This document shows, in pieces, positions 1-7,909 of a stretch of 12,301 nucleotides of DNA. The notes beneath the pieces were generated by a model. It was not told the DNA's origin. It searched no databases and saw only the letters and a program-made list of their open reading frames with translations. The position numbers and the translations under genes were made by a program. This stretch comes from an uncultured Bacillota bacterium (GTDB lineage: Bacteria > Bacillota_I > Bacilli_A > Izemoplasmatales > UBA1188): the NCBI GenBank assembly GCA_937907585.1, contig CALCVH010000092.1, forward strand, positions 1 through 12,301, written 5' to 3'. Each line of letters starts with the position of its first letter. Position 1 is the stretch's first letter.

Positions 1-707
1 ATAAGAATTTCTTAGAAAGTATATTATGGGTTTTATTATATGCAGTAGTTGTTACTGTTACACAGATGATAATATCATTCTTATTCGCTAACCTCTTAAC
101 AAGAATTAAAGGTAGATATGGAATATTTGTAAGAACTATTATTTATCTTCCTTATCTATTAAGCGGTGTAGTAGTATCGGTAATATTTTATCTTCTTACA
201 TGTTATAACTGTGGTGTAATCAATACTTTTGTACAAAATATGGGATTAGATCCAATTGGGTTTGATAGTTCTATCGGTTGGGCATCTGTAAGTATTATAG
301 TTCCTACTATTTGGATAGGATTTGGATATACTACACTTGTAATGTATGCAGGATTAATAAATATTCCAAAAGATTATTATGAAGCAGCACAAATGGATGG
401 AGCGAATTTCTTCCAAAGAATGTTCTATGTCTCTATTCCTTGTATGAAGAACTATTTCATATTGTTGATAGTTACATCTATTATATCTAACTTACAGATG
501 TATGAAATACCATTAATGATGTTAGGATATGGAAACGCTAGCTCTAAAATATCAACTCCAGTATTATACATCATGGGTCAACAAGGAAAAGGAGCTAATA
601 TTAGCGATTCAGAAATAACTTCAATGGCGTTAATATTAATGGTTATCATTCTAATTATTAATTCCTTTGTCTTCTATATGTTTAGAGACAGAAAGGAGAA
701 AAGATAA
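1..707 (+). CDS. Sugar ABC transporter permease, MalF/UgpA/LplB type (5' end outside window)
   Basis: This is one of two membrane permeases of a CUT1-type carbohydrate ABC importer. The reading frame is already open at the left edge (first whole codon at 3-5) and the residues before the ATG at 66 form a normal first membrane segment, so ATG 66 is internal and the true start lies upstream. The typical order is visible: a membrane helix, a basic loop, then a stretch close to FVRTIIYLPYLLSGVVVS, followed by further helices. The cytoplasmic EAA loop that docks the ATPase is coded from 381 (EAAQMDGA, then FVSIP-like YVSIPCM). The gene ends in a TAATG overlap with the second permease, so the two are translationally coupled. 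Family and role are firm. The imported sugar cannot be read from the sequence; context suggests D-arabino-oligosaccharides. Confidence 0.95.
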   Translation, partial: KNFLESILWVLLYAVVVTVTQMIISFLFANLLTRIKGRYGIFVRTIIYLPYLLSGVVVSVIFYLLTCYNCGVINTFVQNMGLDPIGFDSSIGWASVSIIVPTIWIGFGYTTLVMYAGLINIPKDYYEAAQMDGANFFQRMFYVSIPCMKNYFILLIVTSIISNLQMYEIPLMMLGYGNASSKISTPVLYIMGQQGKGANISDSEITSMALILMVIILIINSFVFYMFRDRKEKR

Positions 708-1555
708 TGAAGAAACGCCTTAAAACATCTGATATCATTTTAAAGATTGTATCTGCGTTAGTTGTATTACTAATATTCTTCCCAATCTTTGTAATGATCC
801 CATCTATTTTTAAAGCTAAGACTGAGATAAATATTTATCCATGGCACTTGTTTTCACTAAAACCTACCTTTGATAACTTTAGAAGATTAGCTTGGTTAAG
901 TTATACATCGATAGGTGTAAATTATTTTAGATCTTTATTTATGACACTGCTTGTATCGCTAACTGCGGTCGTATTCTCATTAACAATTAATATGATTGCG
1001 GCTTATGCGTTCGCTAGACTCAAATTTCCTTTTAAAAAGATTATATGGATGTTGGTTCTATTTACAATGTTTATTCCTGGAATAACTATTCTAATCACAT
1101 CTATTAGAGTTGTAAATGATCTACATATGACAAACACATTTATGGGACTTGTTGTGCCTGGCTTAGTAAGTGCGTATAATTTATTCTTCTTCAGACAATT
1201 CTTCTTAGGAATTCCTGTAGATTTAGATGAAGCAGCGATGATGGACGGAGCGTCTACTTGGCAGATATTTACAAAAATTTATTTACCAATGAGCGTGACA
1301 CCAATGGTAATTATAGGGGCTTCAATATTTATGGGTTACTACAATTCATATATTTGGCCTAATATGATAATTACTGAAAACAATTCAAAATTAACACAAA
1401 TTATGACAGTCATCTCTATTTTGAACGCTGATTCAACATATGGTTATGGACAAACTGTTGCGGCTGCGTTTGTCGCAATGATTCCACCGCTAATCATATT
1501 CGTTGTAGTTCAGAAATATATTAGAGATGGAATTCAATTAACAGGGGTAAAGTAA
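707..1555 (+). CDS. Sugar ABC transporter permease, MalG/UgpE type
   Basis: This is the second permease of the same CUT1-type importer, 282 aa, a usual length. About six membrane segments are visible, at roughly residues 11-33, 75-98, 113-133, 145-163, 197-215 and 252-270. The EAA loop is at residues 175-195 (DEAAMMDGAS ... IYLPMS), where the ATPase would dock. The C-terminus (QKYIRDGIQLTGVK) is the typical MalG-like ending. The start is supported by AAAGGAG at 692-698, and the ATG shares a base with the stop of the upstream permease. Its own stop again overlaps the next start (TAATG at 1553-1557). No solute-binding protein or ATPase gene lies in the window. The binding protein is probably just upstream, and the ATPase may be a shared MsmK-like protein encoded elsewhere. 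Confidence 0.95.
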   Translation: MKKRLKTSDIILKIVSALVVLLIFFPIFVMIPSIFKAKTEINIYPWHLFSLKPTFDNFRRLAWLSYTSIGVNYFRSLFMTLLVSLTAVVFSLTINMIAAYAFARLKFPFKKIIWMLVLFTMFIPGITILITSIRVVNDLHMTNTFMGLVVPGLVSAYNLFFFRQFFLGIPVDLDEAAMMDGASTWQIFTKIYLPMSVTPMVIIGASIFMGYYNSYIWPNMIITENNSKLTQIMTVISILNADSTYGYGQTVAAAFVAMIPPLIIFVVVQKYIRDGIQLTGVK

Positions 1556-2649
1556 TGGATTATTTAAGCAGTTTAAATAATATTATGTTTAGAAAAGAAT
1601 CCAAAAGAAAAAGAGTATCCAGCTATGATAGAACTGGCGGCAATGATGATAGATACTATATCGAACCAAATAAAAAGATGGTTATAGCTGATATTAAAGG
1701 CGCTGGAATAATTAATCATATCTGGATGACTCATCAAAATGGAGACTTTATTGAAGAAAAATATTCATTAAGAAAAATCATATTAAGAATTTATTGGGAT
1801 AATTTGGATTATCCATCTGTAGAAGTTCCACTTGGTGATTTCTTTGGAATGGGTCATGGAATATGTAAAAACTTTGTTAGCGCACCACTCCAAATGTCAC
1901 CACAAGATGGTAAAGCTCTAAATAGTTGGTGGCCAATGCCTTTTAGAAAGGGAGCGAAATTTGAAATAGAGAATCAATGTGACTTAAGATTAATACTCTA
2001 TTTCTATATTGATTATGATGAATATGAATCGCTTCCTAACGATATGATGTATTTCCACGCTGCGTGGAATAGAGAATTAACTATCGGACACGATGAATCT
2101 AAATTCAAAGACCATAACGATTGGTGCTTTGGCGGAAATAATGTAACTGGTGATGAAAACTATACTATCCTTGAAGCGAAAGGTAAAGGACATTACTGCG
2201 GATGTAACTATAATATCCATAACCTTAATACATCTAATCTCTGGGATTGGCCTGGCGAAGGAGACGACATGATATTTGTTGATGGTGAACACTGGCCTCC
2301 AAATATTCATGGAACAGGAACAGAAGATTATGTCAATATGGCTTGGTGCCCTACTCAAGAATACAATGCTCCATATCACGGATTAATTCTTGGAGGGGAT
2401 GATAACTGGAAAGGCAAAATCACTTATTATAGATATCATATCCAAGATCCAATTAATTTTGATAAATCAATTAAAGTAACAATTGAACACGGCCACAATA
2501 ATAATAGATCAGATGATTTAAGTTCAACTGCATATTATTATTTAGATAGTCCATCTCGTCCATGGAAGAAAATGTTAAAGAAAGAAGAAAGACTTCCAGT
2601 TGACGAAGAACTATTATCAAGATTTGGAAAAATAGAAAATGTTAAATAA
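1555..2649 (+). CDS. DUF2961 / GH172-family glycosidase, cytoplasmic
   Basis: The 364-aa protein matches the DUF2961 family, now GH172, along its length. The N-terminal RVSSYDRTGGNDD (residues 20-32), the core VPLGDFFGMGHG (91-102) and the block GEGDDMIFVDGE followed by PPNIHGTGTEDY (234-259) are family hallmarks. Glu235 and Glu257 have about the spacing I recall for the nucleophile and acid/base of characterised members; I could not align them to confirm this. GH172 includes D-fructofuranosidases (difructose dianhydride I enzyme) and exo-alpha-D-arabinofuranosidases. There is no signal peptide, so it should act inside the cell on oligosaccharides brought in by the adjacent permeases, whose last stop codon its ATG overlaps. 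RBS AGGGGT is at 1543-1548. With GH183-like genes downstream, D-arabinofuranosidase is the favoured activity; D-fructofuranosidase is the main alternative. Confidence 0.93.
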   Translation: MDYLSSLNNIMFRKESKRKRVSSYDRTGGNDDRYYIEPNKKMVIADIKGAGIINHIWMTHQNGDFIEEKYSLRKIILRIYWDNLDYPSVEVPLGDFFGMGHGICKNFVSAPLQMSPQDGKALNSWWPMPFRKGAKFEIENQCDLRLILYFYIDYDEYESLPNDMMYFHAAWNRELTIGHDESKFKDHNDWCFGGNNVTGDENYTILEAKGKGHYCGCNYNIHNLNTSNLWDWPGEGDDMIFVDGEHWPPNIHGTGTEDYVNMAWCPTQEYNAPYHGLILGGDDNWKGKITYYRYHIQDPINFDKSIKVTIEHGHNNNRSDDLSSTAYYYLDSPSRPWKKMLKKEERLPVDEELLSRFGKIENVK

Positions 2650-2670
2650 CATAATACATAAAATTTAAAA

Positions 2671-2677
2671 AAGGAGA
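2671..2677 (+). promoter_or_regulatory. Strong ribosome binding site of the large surface protein
   Basis: AAGGAGA lies five bases before the ATG at 2682, after a 32-base spacer that follows the GH172 stop. It is among the closest matches to the Bacillus-type Shine-Dalgarno sequence in the window, which fits a protein needed in quantity at the surface. I found no convincing -35/-10 pair in the short spacer, so the gene probably depends on transcription from upstream. Confidence 0.7.
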
Positions 2678-2681
2678 CAAA

Positions 2682-5162
2682 ATGAAAAAAGTATTAGGTA
2701 TTGTATTAACATTATTAGTAGCTTTAACATTTGTGTTTGTTTCAAGTGCTAAAGCAGAAGAAGTACTAGGTGATGAATATATTACCAATGGTACATTTAC
2801 AACAAATGTATCTGGAGGAGTTGCGACATTAAACACTCTTGATTCATTTGCGGGTGGTGACTGGACTCCAGAAGGACATACTTATTTAGCTGAAGATCCA
2901 GTTGTTGATTATGTAGTTAGAATTGACTATAGTGCCGCTATGGATAATATGTATATCATGGTTCCAGTAACAACAACTGCAGGCGATGTAGTAAAAGTAT
3001 CTTTAGATTATTATGTAACTGGAACTTGTACAAACTTTGGACTTGGATTCTGGTGCACAACTACTAACGCTAGATTATTAGAACATGTATTCGCTGAAGC
3101 TCCAACTGAAGGATGGCAACATGCTGAATGGAGTTATGATCCATCTGAAGGTGATTTAGCTTATGATTCAATTCATATGTGGTGTGTTGGACAAAGCGAA
3201 GGCTCTCAAGCTTATTTCAAAAACTTAACTGTAACTTTAAATGATGAAACTACAAATTTAGTTACATTCGGTGATTTAAATGAAAAAGCTGAAGTATTAG
3301 GCGATAATAAAGAATTACTATTAAATGGTGTTGATGCTATCGCTGCTGGTGACTGGACTCCAGAAGGACATACATATTTCACAACTGATCCAATCGTTGA
3401 TGTAGCATTAAGAATAGATTATAGTGCCGCTATGGATAATATGTATATCATGGCTCCAGTAACAACAACTGCAGGAGATGTAGTAAAAGTTTCTCTAGAC
3501 TATCTAGTTAATGGAACTTGTACAAACTTCGGACTTGGATTCTGGTGCACAACTACTAGCGCTAGATTATTAGAACACGTATTTGCTGGCGCTCCAACTG
3601 AAGGATGGCAACATGCTGAATGGAGTTATGATCCATCTGAAGGAGATTTCAATTATGACTCTATGCATATTTGGTGTGTTGGACAAAGTGAAGGTTCACA
3701 AGCATTTATTAAAAACTTTAAAGTTACTTTAAATGATGAAACAGAAAACTTAATAACTTCTGGTGATTTTAACGCATTTAAAGAATACTTAATTAGTGAT
3801 AGTGCTATTTTAACTGATGAAGCTGATGATTATTTAAATACTGGTAGCAAAGCTAAATATACTGGTAGTGAAGTATTTATTGAAGAAGGCGGAAACTTCG
3901 CTCATAATAGACCATTCCCTGCAGGTAAATATTATGTAGACGCTGTTGGTTCAATGCCTGATGATGCGGAAGGAACTGTAAAATTCTTAGACGCTGAAGG
4001 TAATGCATTAGATACTCATGAATTACTTGGCTCATTTGGTTATAATGTTGAACTTGAAACTGCAGCAGTTAAATTTGTAATTGAAGTAACTAAAGGAACA
4101 TTTACATTAGATACATTAAGTGTTAAACCAATTGAAGAAAAAGCAACATCATTTGATGAATATTATCAATCAAAGACTACAACTGTAAATGGTGACTTTG
4201 AAACATTCGAAGAAGGAACTAAATTCTCTGAAGTACAACTTGAAGGTGCTTGGGGTTCAGTAAGCTTAGACGCTCCAGCTGAAATTGTTTCAAAAGATGG
4301 TTCTAAAGCATTCGTTATTCATACAGATGCAACTCACACATACACTTCAGCATTCTTAATGTTACCTGACACATTAGAAGTTGGCGATATCTTAAGATTA
4401 AGCTATGATGTTAAATTAGAAATCGAATCTGAAACTACTCCTACTGTATTAAATTCATGTTTAGTAGGTGGATCAAACACTTCTTATTACACAATCAATA
4501 TCTCTAAATTAGTAGCTAAAAACTGGGCTAATATGCAACTAGAAACTGAAGGTGCAGAAAGAGTTAACTATCCAATTAAAGTTCAAGCTAAAGAAAATGG
4601 TTGGTATAATTTAACTATTGATTTCGAATTAACATCTGCAGATTTAATTCAAACTGACTCAGTAAGATGGCTCTTAAGTTCATCTAACAACAATGATAAG
4701 ATGTATATTGATAACGTAAATCTATACTATCTAACTGAAGAAGAACCAGTTCAAGAAGTAGAAGTTACTAGCGTTGCATTCGCTGATGGAACATCAGTAG
4801 CATTAAAAGTTGGCGAATCTAAATCTTTAACTGTAAATGTATTACCTGAAGATGCAGCTGATAAATCATTAACATTCACATCATCTAATGAAGCAGTTGC
4901 GACTGTTGATAAAGATGGTAAGGTTACTGCAGTAGCTAAAGGTGCATGTTCAATTACTGTAACAAGTGCTAATGGAAAGACTGCTGAAATAGCTATCGTT
5001 GTTAAAGAAGCAACTCAACCAAGCGATAACACTCCAACTGATAATACTCCTTCAACTGCAAAGAAAGGCTGTAAATCAGCTGTGAGTGTATCTCTAATCG
5101 CAACAATTGCTTTAGGTGCATGTACAGCTATAGTTTATAAAAAGAGAAGAGAAGAAAGATAA
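2682..5162 (+). CDS. Secreted, membrane-anchored multi-domain surface protein with duplicated module and Big_2 domain
   Basis: This 826-aa surface protein begins with a signal peptide (residues 1-25, hydrophobic core, likely cleavage after SSAKA) and has no lipobox. Next come two tandem copies of a module of about 135-150 aa. They share GDWTPEGHTY (59-68 and 223-232), YSAAMDNMYIM and FGLGFWCTTT, and are offset by 164 residues. Two further beta-rich segments (about 365-483 and 490-685) follow; the second ends NDKMYIDNVNLYY, typical of jelly-roll carbohydrate-binding modules. A Big_2-type Ig domain (about 693-774) has the usual TSSNEAVATVDKDGKVTAVA. After a Thr/Pro/Asp-rich linker comes KKGC, a membrane helix (about 799-818) and the basic tail KKRREER. 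No LPXTG is present. The repeats fit no family I can name. By position between GH172 and the GH183-like lipoproteins it is likely a glycan-binding scaffold; a catalytic role is not excluded. Confidence 0.85.
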   Translation: MKKVLGIVLTLLVALTFVFVSSAKAEEVLGDEYITNGTFTTNVSGGVATLNTLDSFAGGDWTPEGHTYLAEDPVVDYVVRIDYSAAMDNMYIMVPVTTTAGDVVKVSLDYYVTGTCTNFGLGFWCTTTNARLLEHVFAEAPTEGWQHAEWSYDPSEGDLAYDSIHMWCVGQSEGSQAYFKNLTVTLNDETTNLVTFGDLNEKAEVLGDNKELLLNGVDAIAAGDWTPEGHTYFTTDPIVDVALRIDYSAAMDNMYIMAPVTTTAGDVVKVSLDYLVNGTCTNFGLGFWCTTTSARLLEHVFAGAPTEGWQHAEWSYDPSEGDFNYDSMHIWCVGQSEGSQAFIKNFKVTLNDETENLITSGDFNAFKEYLISDSAILTDEADDYLNTGSKAKYTGSEVFIEEGGNFAHNRPFPAGKYYVDAVGSMPDDAEGTVKFLDAEGNALDTHELLGSFGYNVELETAAVKFVIEVTKGTFTLDTLSVKPIEEKATSFDEYYQSKTTTVNGDFETFEEGTKFSEVQLEGAWGSVSLDAPAEIVSKDGSKAFVIHTDATHTYTSAFLMLPDTLEVGDILRLSYDVKLEIESETTPTVLNSCLVGGSNTSYYTINISKLVAKNWANMQLETEGAERVNYPIKVQAKENGWYNLTIDFELTSADLIQTDSVRWLLSSSNNNDKMYIDNVNLYYLTEEEPVQEVEVTSVAFADGTSVALKVGESKSLTVNVLPEDAADKSLTFTSSNEAVATVDKDGKVTAVAKGACSITVTSANGKTAEIAIVVKEATQPSDNTPTDNTPSTAKKGCKSAVSVSLIATIALGACTAIVYKKRREER
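2856..3752 (+). repeat. In-frame tandem duplication inside the surface protein gene (period 492 bp)
   Basis: Bases 2856-3260 and 3348-3752 are two copies of one coding module, exactly 492 bp (164 codons) apart. Long DNA stretches are identical or nearly so, for example the run beginning gctccaactgaaggatggca in both copies, which continues identically for about 50 bases. Identity at third-codon positions points to a recent duplication or ongoing gene conversion. Both copies keep all Trp and Cys positions (two Cys each within GFWC and MWCVG or IWCVG). Confidence 0.9.
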
Positions 5163-5165
5163 TTA

Positions 5166-6533
5166 ATGAAAAAGAGGCTTGTATTTTCCCTGTTAATAAT
5201 ACTAGCCTTTATGCTTACAGGTTGTGATTTAACTTTTAGTGAAAATGGAACTGATGGTGACTGTACTAAAATAATCACAAATAATAAAGATGCTCAAACA
5301 ATTGTTTTGCCAGATGTTTCTGGCAAAACTCTTGTTGAAGCAATAGTTAGTGTTAATGGGGATTTAAATTTTAATCCTATATACGTAAAATCAAATGAGT
5401 TTTTACCTGGCAAAATAATATCTTATGGAGCTGGGCTTAAAGCTGGAGATGTTGTAGAGGTTGGGATGACTATCGATCTAAAGGTTGCGGAAAAACCAGA
5501 AAATAGTGTAAGCCACGATGATAGAATAGAATTCGTATCAGAAATAAGTAGACTTACAGGACCAAACAGTATAGAGAATGGTTCTGATTTATTAGACGCT
5601 GGTATTTATGGAACTGATTTAGGTATTCCTGTTCAAATAGATGATAGAATAATGTTTTTATTTGGAGATTCATTTTCATCTAGTGGAATGAAAGGAATGT
5701 GGACATCTAACTTCATGGCCTTAACAACTGATACAAACTATAATGATGGCTTAAATTTAGATTTAATTACTAATAAAGATAATGGAATGACTATTTCATT
5801 TGCTCAAGGAAAACATCAAAATGGTAATGAAACAGATACTTCTGTCGAAGTTACTAAAATACCAACTGGTGGTATACAAGTTGGTGATTATGTTTATGTA
5901 TTCTTTATGTCTATTAGATATTGGGGAATCGCTGGAGAATGGAATGTTAACTATAATCAAGTCGTCAGAAGCAATAAAACCGATCTAAAGAATTGGGAAT
6001 TAGTTAATGGTCTAAAATGGAGTGAAGAAGAAGCTCCTAACTTTGGACAAATCTATCCATTTAGAGATTCTAAAACTGGATATATTTATATTTATGGTAT
6101 TCCAGGCGGAAGAAATGGTGGATGCGTAATAGGAAGAGTTAAAGAAGAAAACTTCTTAAATAAAAACGAGTACGAATACCAAACCGCAGAAGGTATTTGG
6201 ACTAAGGGCCAAACCGGCTTATCTATCATTAAACAAAGTCCATACTATATAGTTAGTCCTCAAGTATCTGAATTAAGCGTATCTTATAATGAATATTTAA
6301 ATAAATACATTATGAGTTTTTATAAAAACGGAAAATTAATATTCGTTCAATCAGATAAACCTGATGGAGCATTTACTGACTCTATATATTTGCTTGATCA
6401 AACTGACTATAATGGAATATATGGCGGATTTATTTTACCAAGTCTAACTAATGATGGCGGTAAAAGTATTTATATGACAGTATCATGTTGGAAGGATTAT
6501 AACGTATACTGGGTAAAAGTAGTTTTAAAATAA
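5166..6533 (+). CDS. DUF4185 (GH183-like) lipoprotein with PASTA-like domain, copy 1
   Basis: The 455-aa lipoprotein has a signal peptide with lipobox LTGC, so Cys20 should be lipidated and the enzyme held on the outer face of the membrane. Residues about 47-108 (VLPDVSGKTLVEAI ... AGDVVEVGMTIDLKVA) have the pattern of a PASTA domain. Residues about 124-453 match DUF4185: LTGPNSI, GTDLGIP (149-155), FGDSF (166-170), IPTGGI (232-237), MSIRYWG (248-254), NFGQI (292-296), YGIPGGR (310-316) and SELSVSYN (368-375). DUF4185 is GH183, whose characterised members are endo-D-arabinanases acting on mycobacterial arabinan. I do not assign catalytic residues; the conserved Asp of GTDLG and FGDS and the Glu of SELS are candidates. 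It starts three bases after the surface protein's stop, with only a weak purine-rich site in the preceding coding sequence, which suggests coupled translation. Two paralogues follow. Confidence 0.9.
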   Translation: MKKRLVFSLLIILAFMLTGCDLTFSENGTDGDCTKIITNNKDAQTIVLPDVSGKTLVEAIVSVNGDLNFNPIYVKSNEFLPGKIISYGAGLKAGDVVEVGMTIDLKVAEKPENSVSHDDRIEFVSEISRLTGPNSIENGSDLLDAGIYGTDLGIPVQIDDRIMFLFGDSFSSSGMKGMWTSNFMALTTDTNYNDGLNLDLITNKDNGMTISFAQGKHQNGNETDTSVEVTKIPTGGIQVGDYVYVFFMSIRYWGIAGEWNVNYNQVVRSNKTDLKNWELVNGLKWSEEEAPNFGQIYPFRDSKTGYIYIYGIPGGRNGGCVIGRVKEENFLNKNEYEYQTAEGIWTKGQTGLSIIKQSPYYIVSPQVSELSVSYNEYLNKYIMSFYKNGKLIFVQSDKPDGAFTDSIYLLDQTDYNGIYGGFILPSLTNDGGKSIYMTVSCWKDYNVYWVKVVLK

Positions 6534-6540
6534 AGAATTG

Positions 6541-6563
6541 TATGGCACATTCGTTGTGCCATA
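6541..6563 (+). terminator. Intercistronic hairpin, possible weak terminator or mRNA-processing element
   Basis: TATGGCACA (6541-6549) and TGTGCCATA (6555-6563) form a perfect 9-bp stem with a five-base loop (ttcgt), seven bases after the stop of lipoprotein copy 1. It is followed by tttaaat, not a clean run of T, so termination would be partial at best. The RBS of lipoprotein copy 2 follows directly. The likely effect is partial termination or protection of the upstream mRNA. Confidence 0.5.
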
Positions 6564-6570
6564 TTTAAAT

Positions 6571-6578
6571 AGAGGTGG
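6571..6578 (+). promoter_or_regulatory. Ribosome binding site that fixes the start of lipoprotein copy 2
   Basis: AGAGGTGG pairs well with the 16S rRNA anti-Shine-Dalgarno sequence. The only in-frame alternative start, GTG at 6575, lies inside this site and so cannot be the real start. The ATG at 6581 is well spaced and gives an MKK start matching both paralogues. Confidence 0.75.
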
Positions 6579-6580
6579 CT

Positions 6581-7909
6581 ATGAAGAAAGTTATTATTTT
6601 TCTTGCATTATTATTAATATCTATATCGCTTGTTGGATGCGCGAAAGATACTACAAGCGTTCAACCTAGTGATGATAATAAATATACTCTAGTTGATTTA
6701 TCCAATAAAACATTGGTTGAAGCTATCGTATTAACTTCAGGTAGTATCGAATTGAACGCTAATTATGTTGAATCAAATAAGGTATTACCAGATAGAATAA
6801 TATCTTATTCAAATGGTTATAATGTGGGTGATAAAGTAGAAATTGGTTCAACTATTAATGTCGATATAGCGAAAGCGCCATCAAATGCGGTAACTCATAG
6901 TGATAAAGTTTTATACGCAAGTGAAGTTTGCGCATTAACTGGACCAAAATCAGTTCAAAATGATGCGTTTTTAGAATCACATTCTATAAATAGAACTGAC
7001 TTAGGTTTTCCAGTTGAACTACCTGATAAGAGAGTAGCGTTTATTTTTGGTGATTCATATTCTATGAGACCTGAATCTAGATGGGTATCAAATTTTATTG
7101 CGTTTACTGATGATTCTGATTATTCAGATGGACTAACATTTAATGATATATTGACTGATGAATCAGGAAAAGCAATAGCCTTTTTAGAAGGTGAACATAC
7201 TAAGGGTAACGAATTTGATAATACAGTAGAAAATACTAAAATACCTACAGGCGCTATTACTATAGGTGATACTACATATATTTATTTTATGTCCATTAGA
7301 TACTGGGGTGAAGCAGGCATGTGGAATGTTAATTATTGTAGCGTAGTAAAAACTACTGATATGAAAACATTCACATTGATTGAAGGTTTAAAATGGACTG
7401 AAGAAGAAGCACCTAATTTCGCTCAAATTTCACCTATGAAAGATCCAAAGAGCGATTATGTTTATCTATATGGAATTCCTGGTGGAAGATCTGGTGGAGG
7501 AATGACCGCAAGAGTTAAAGAATCTGATATCGAAGATTTTAGTAAATATGAATATCAGGTTAGCAAAGGAACATGGATTAAAGGTAGTGAAGGATTAAAA
7601 CTATTAAAAACTAATGAGTATTATACTATTACTCCAAGAGTCGCAGAACTTACTGCTTGTTTTAATGAACATTTAAATAAATATATGATGATATTCTATA
7701 GAAATGGTTCATTAGTTATGGTTACATCCGATACTCCTGATGGTGAATTTTCTAACGCAATTTCTTTATTAAATCAAACTGATTATAATGGTATATATGG
7801 TGGTTTGATAGCTCCATGCATGCTTCAAGATAATGGAAAGAGCTTCTATATGACAGTATCGTGTTGGGAAGACTATAATGTTTTCTTAGTTAAAGTGGTT
7901 CTCAAATGA
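6581..7909 (+). CDS. DUF4185 (GH183-like) lipoprotein with PASTA-like domain, copy 2
   Basis: This paralogue of the preceding gene is 442 aa from the chosen ATG. The lipobox is LVGC (Cys20). A PASTA-like domain covers about residues 36-97 (DLSNKTLVEAIV ... GDKVEIGSTINVDIA), followed by DUF4185 from about 113: LTGPKSV, RTDLGFP (138-144), FGDSY (156-160), IPTGAI (221-226), MSIRYWG (237-243), NFAQI (279-283), YGIPGGR (297-303) and AELTACFN (355-362). All family blocks are kept, so it should be an active cell-surface glycosidase, presumably an endo-D-arabinanase. The changes NFGQ to NFAQ and GTDLG to RTDLG may shift substrate preference. It ends in TGA with the same LVKVVLK ending as copy 1 (WVKVVLK, closed by TAA), showing that TGA is a stop here. 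The ATGA at 7906-7909 overlaps the start of copy 3. Confidence 0.9.
   Translation: MKKVIIFLALLLISISLVGCAKDTTSVQPSDDNKYTLVDLSNKTLVEAIVLTSGSIELNANYVESNKVLPDRIISYSNGYNVGDKVEIGSTINVDIAKAPSNAVTHSDKVLYASEVCALTGPKSVQNDAFLESHSINRTDLGFPVELPDKRVAFIFGDSYSMRPESRWVSNFIAFTDDSDYSDGLTFNDILTDESGKAIAFLEGEHTKGNEFDNTVENTKIPTGAITIGDTTYIYFMSIRYWGEAGMWNVNYCSVVKTTDMKTFTLIEGLKWTEEEAPNFAQISPMKDPKSDYVYLYGIPGGRSGGGMTARVKESDIEDFSKYEYQVSKGTWIKGSEGLKLLKTNEYYTITPRVAELTACFNEHLNKYMMIFYRNGSLVMVTSDTPDGEFSNAISLLNQTDYNGIYGGLIAPCMLQDNGKSFYMTVSCWEDYNVFLVKVVLK

Noticed and set aside
66..68. ATG as the start of the first permease
   Set aside because: The frame is open to the window edge and the upstream residues form the expected first membrane segment, so the gene begins outside the window.
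2077..2379. Open reading frame of 100 codons on the - strand
   Set aside because: It lies wholly inside the GH172 gene, whose conserved motifs occupy the + strand, and its product resembles nothing known.
2642..2836. 64-codon - strand frame
   Set aside because: It is antisense to the signal peptide and start of the surface protein gene and has no domain or ribosome site.
2682..5162. Surface protein as the solute-binding protein of the ABC importer
   Set aside because: It has no lipobox, no periplasmic-binding-protein fold pattern and a C-terminal membrane anchor, and it is modular and twice the usual length.
5800..5988. 62-codon + strand frame within lipoprotein copy 1
   Set aside because: It is out of frame with a conserved DUF4185 domain that covers the same bases.
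6575..6577. GTG start for lipoprotein copy 2, giving an MAMKK beginning
   Set aside because: The GTG is part of the AGAGGTGG ribosome site; ATG 6581 is correctly spaced and gives the MKK start of the paralogues.
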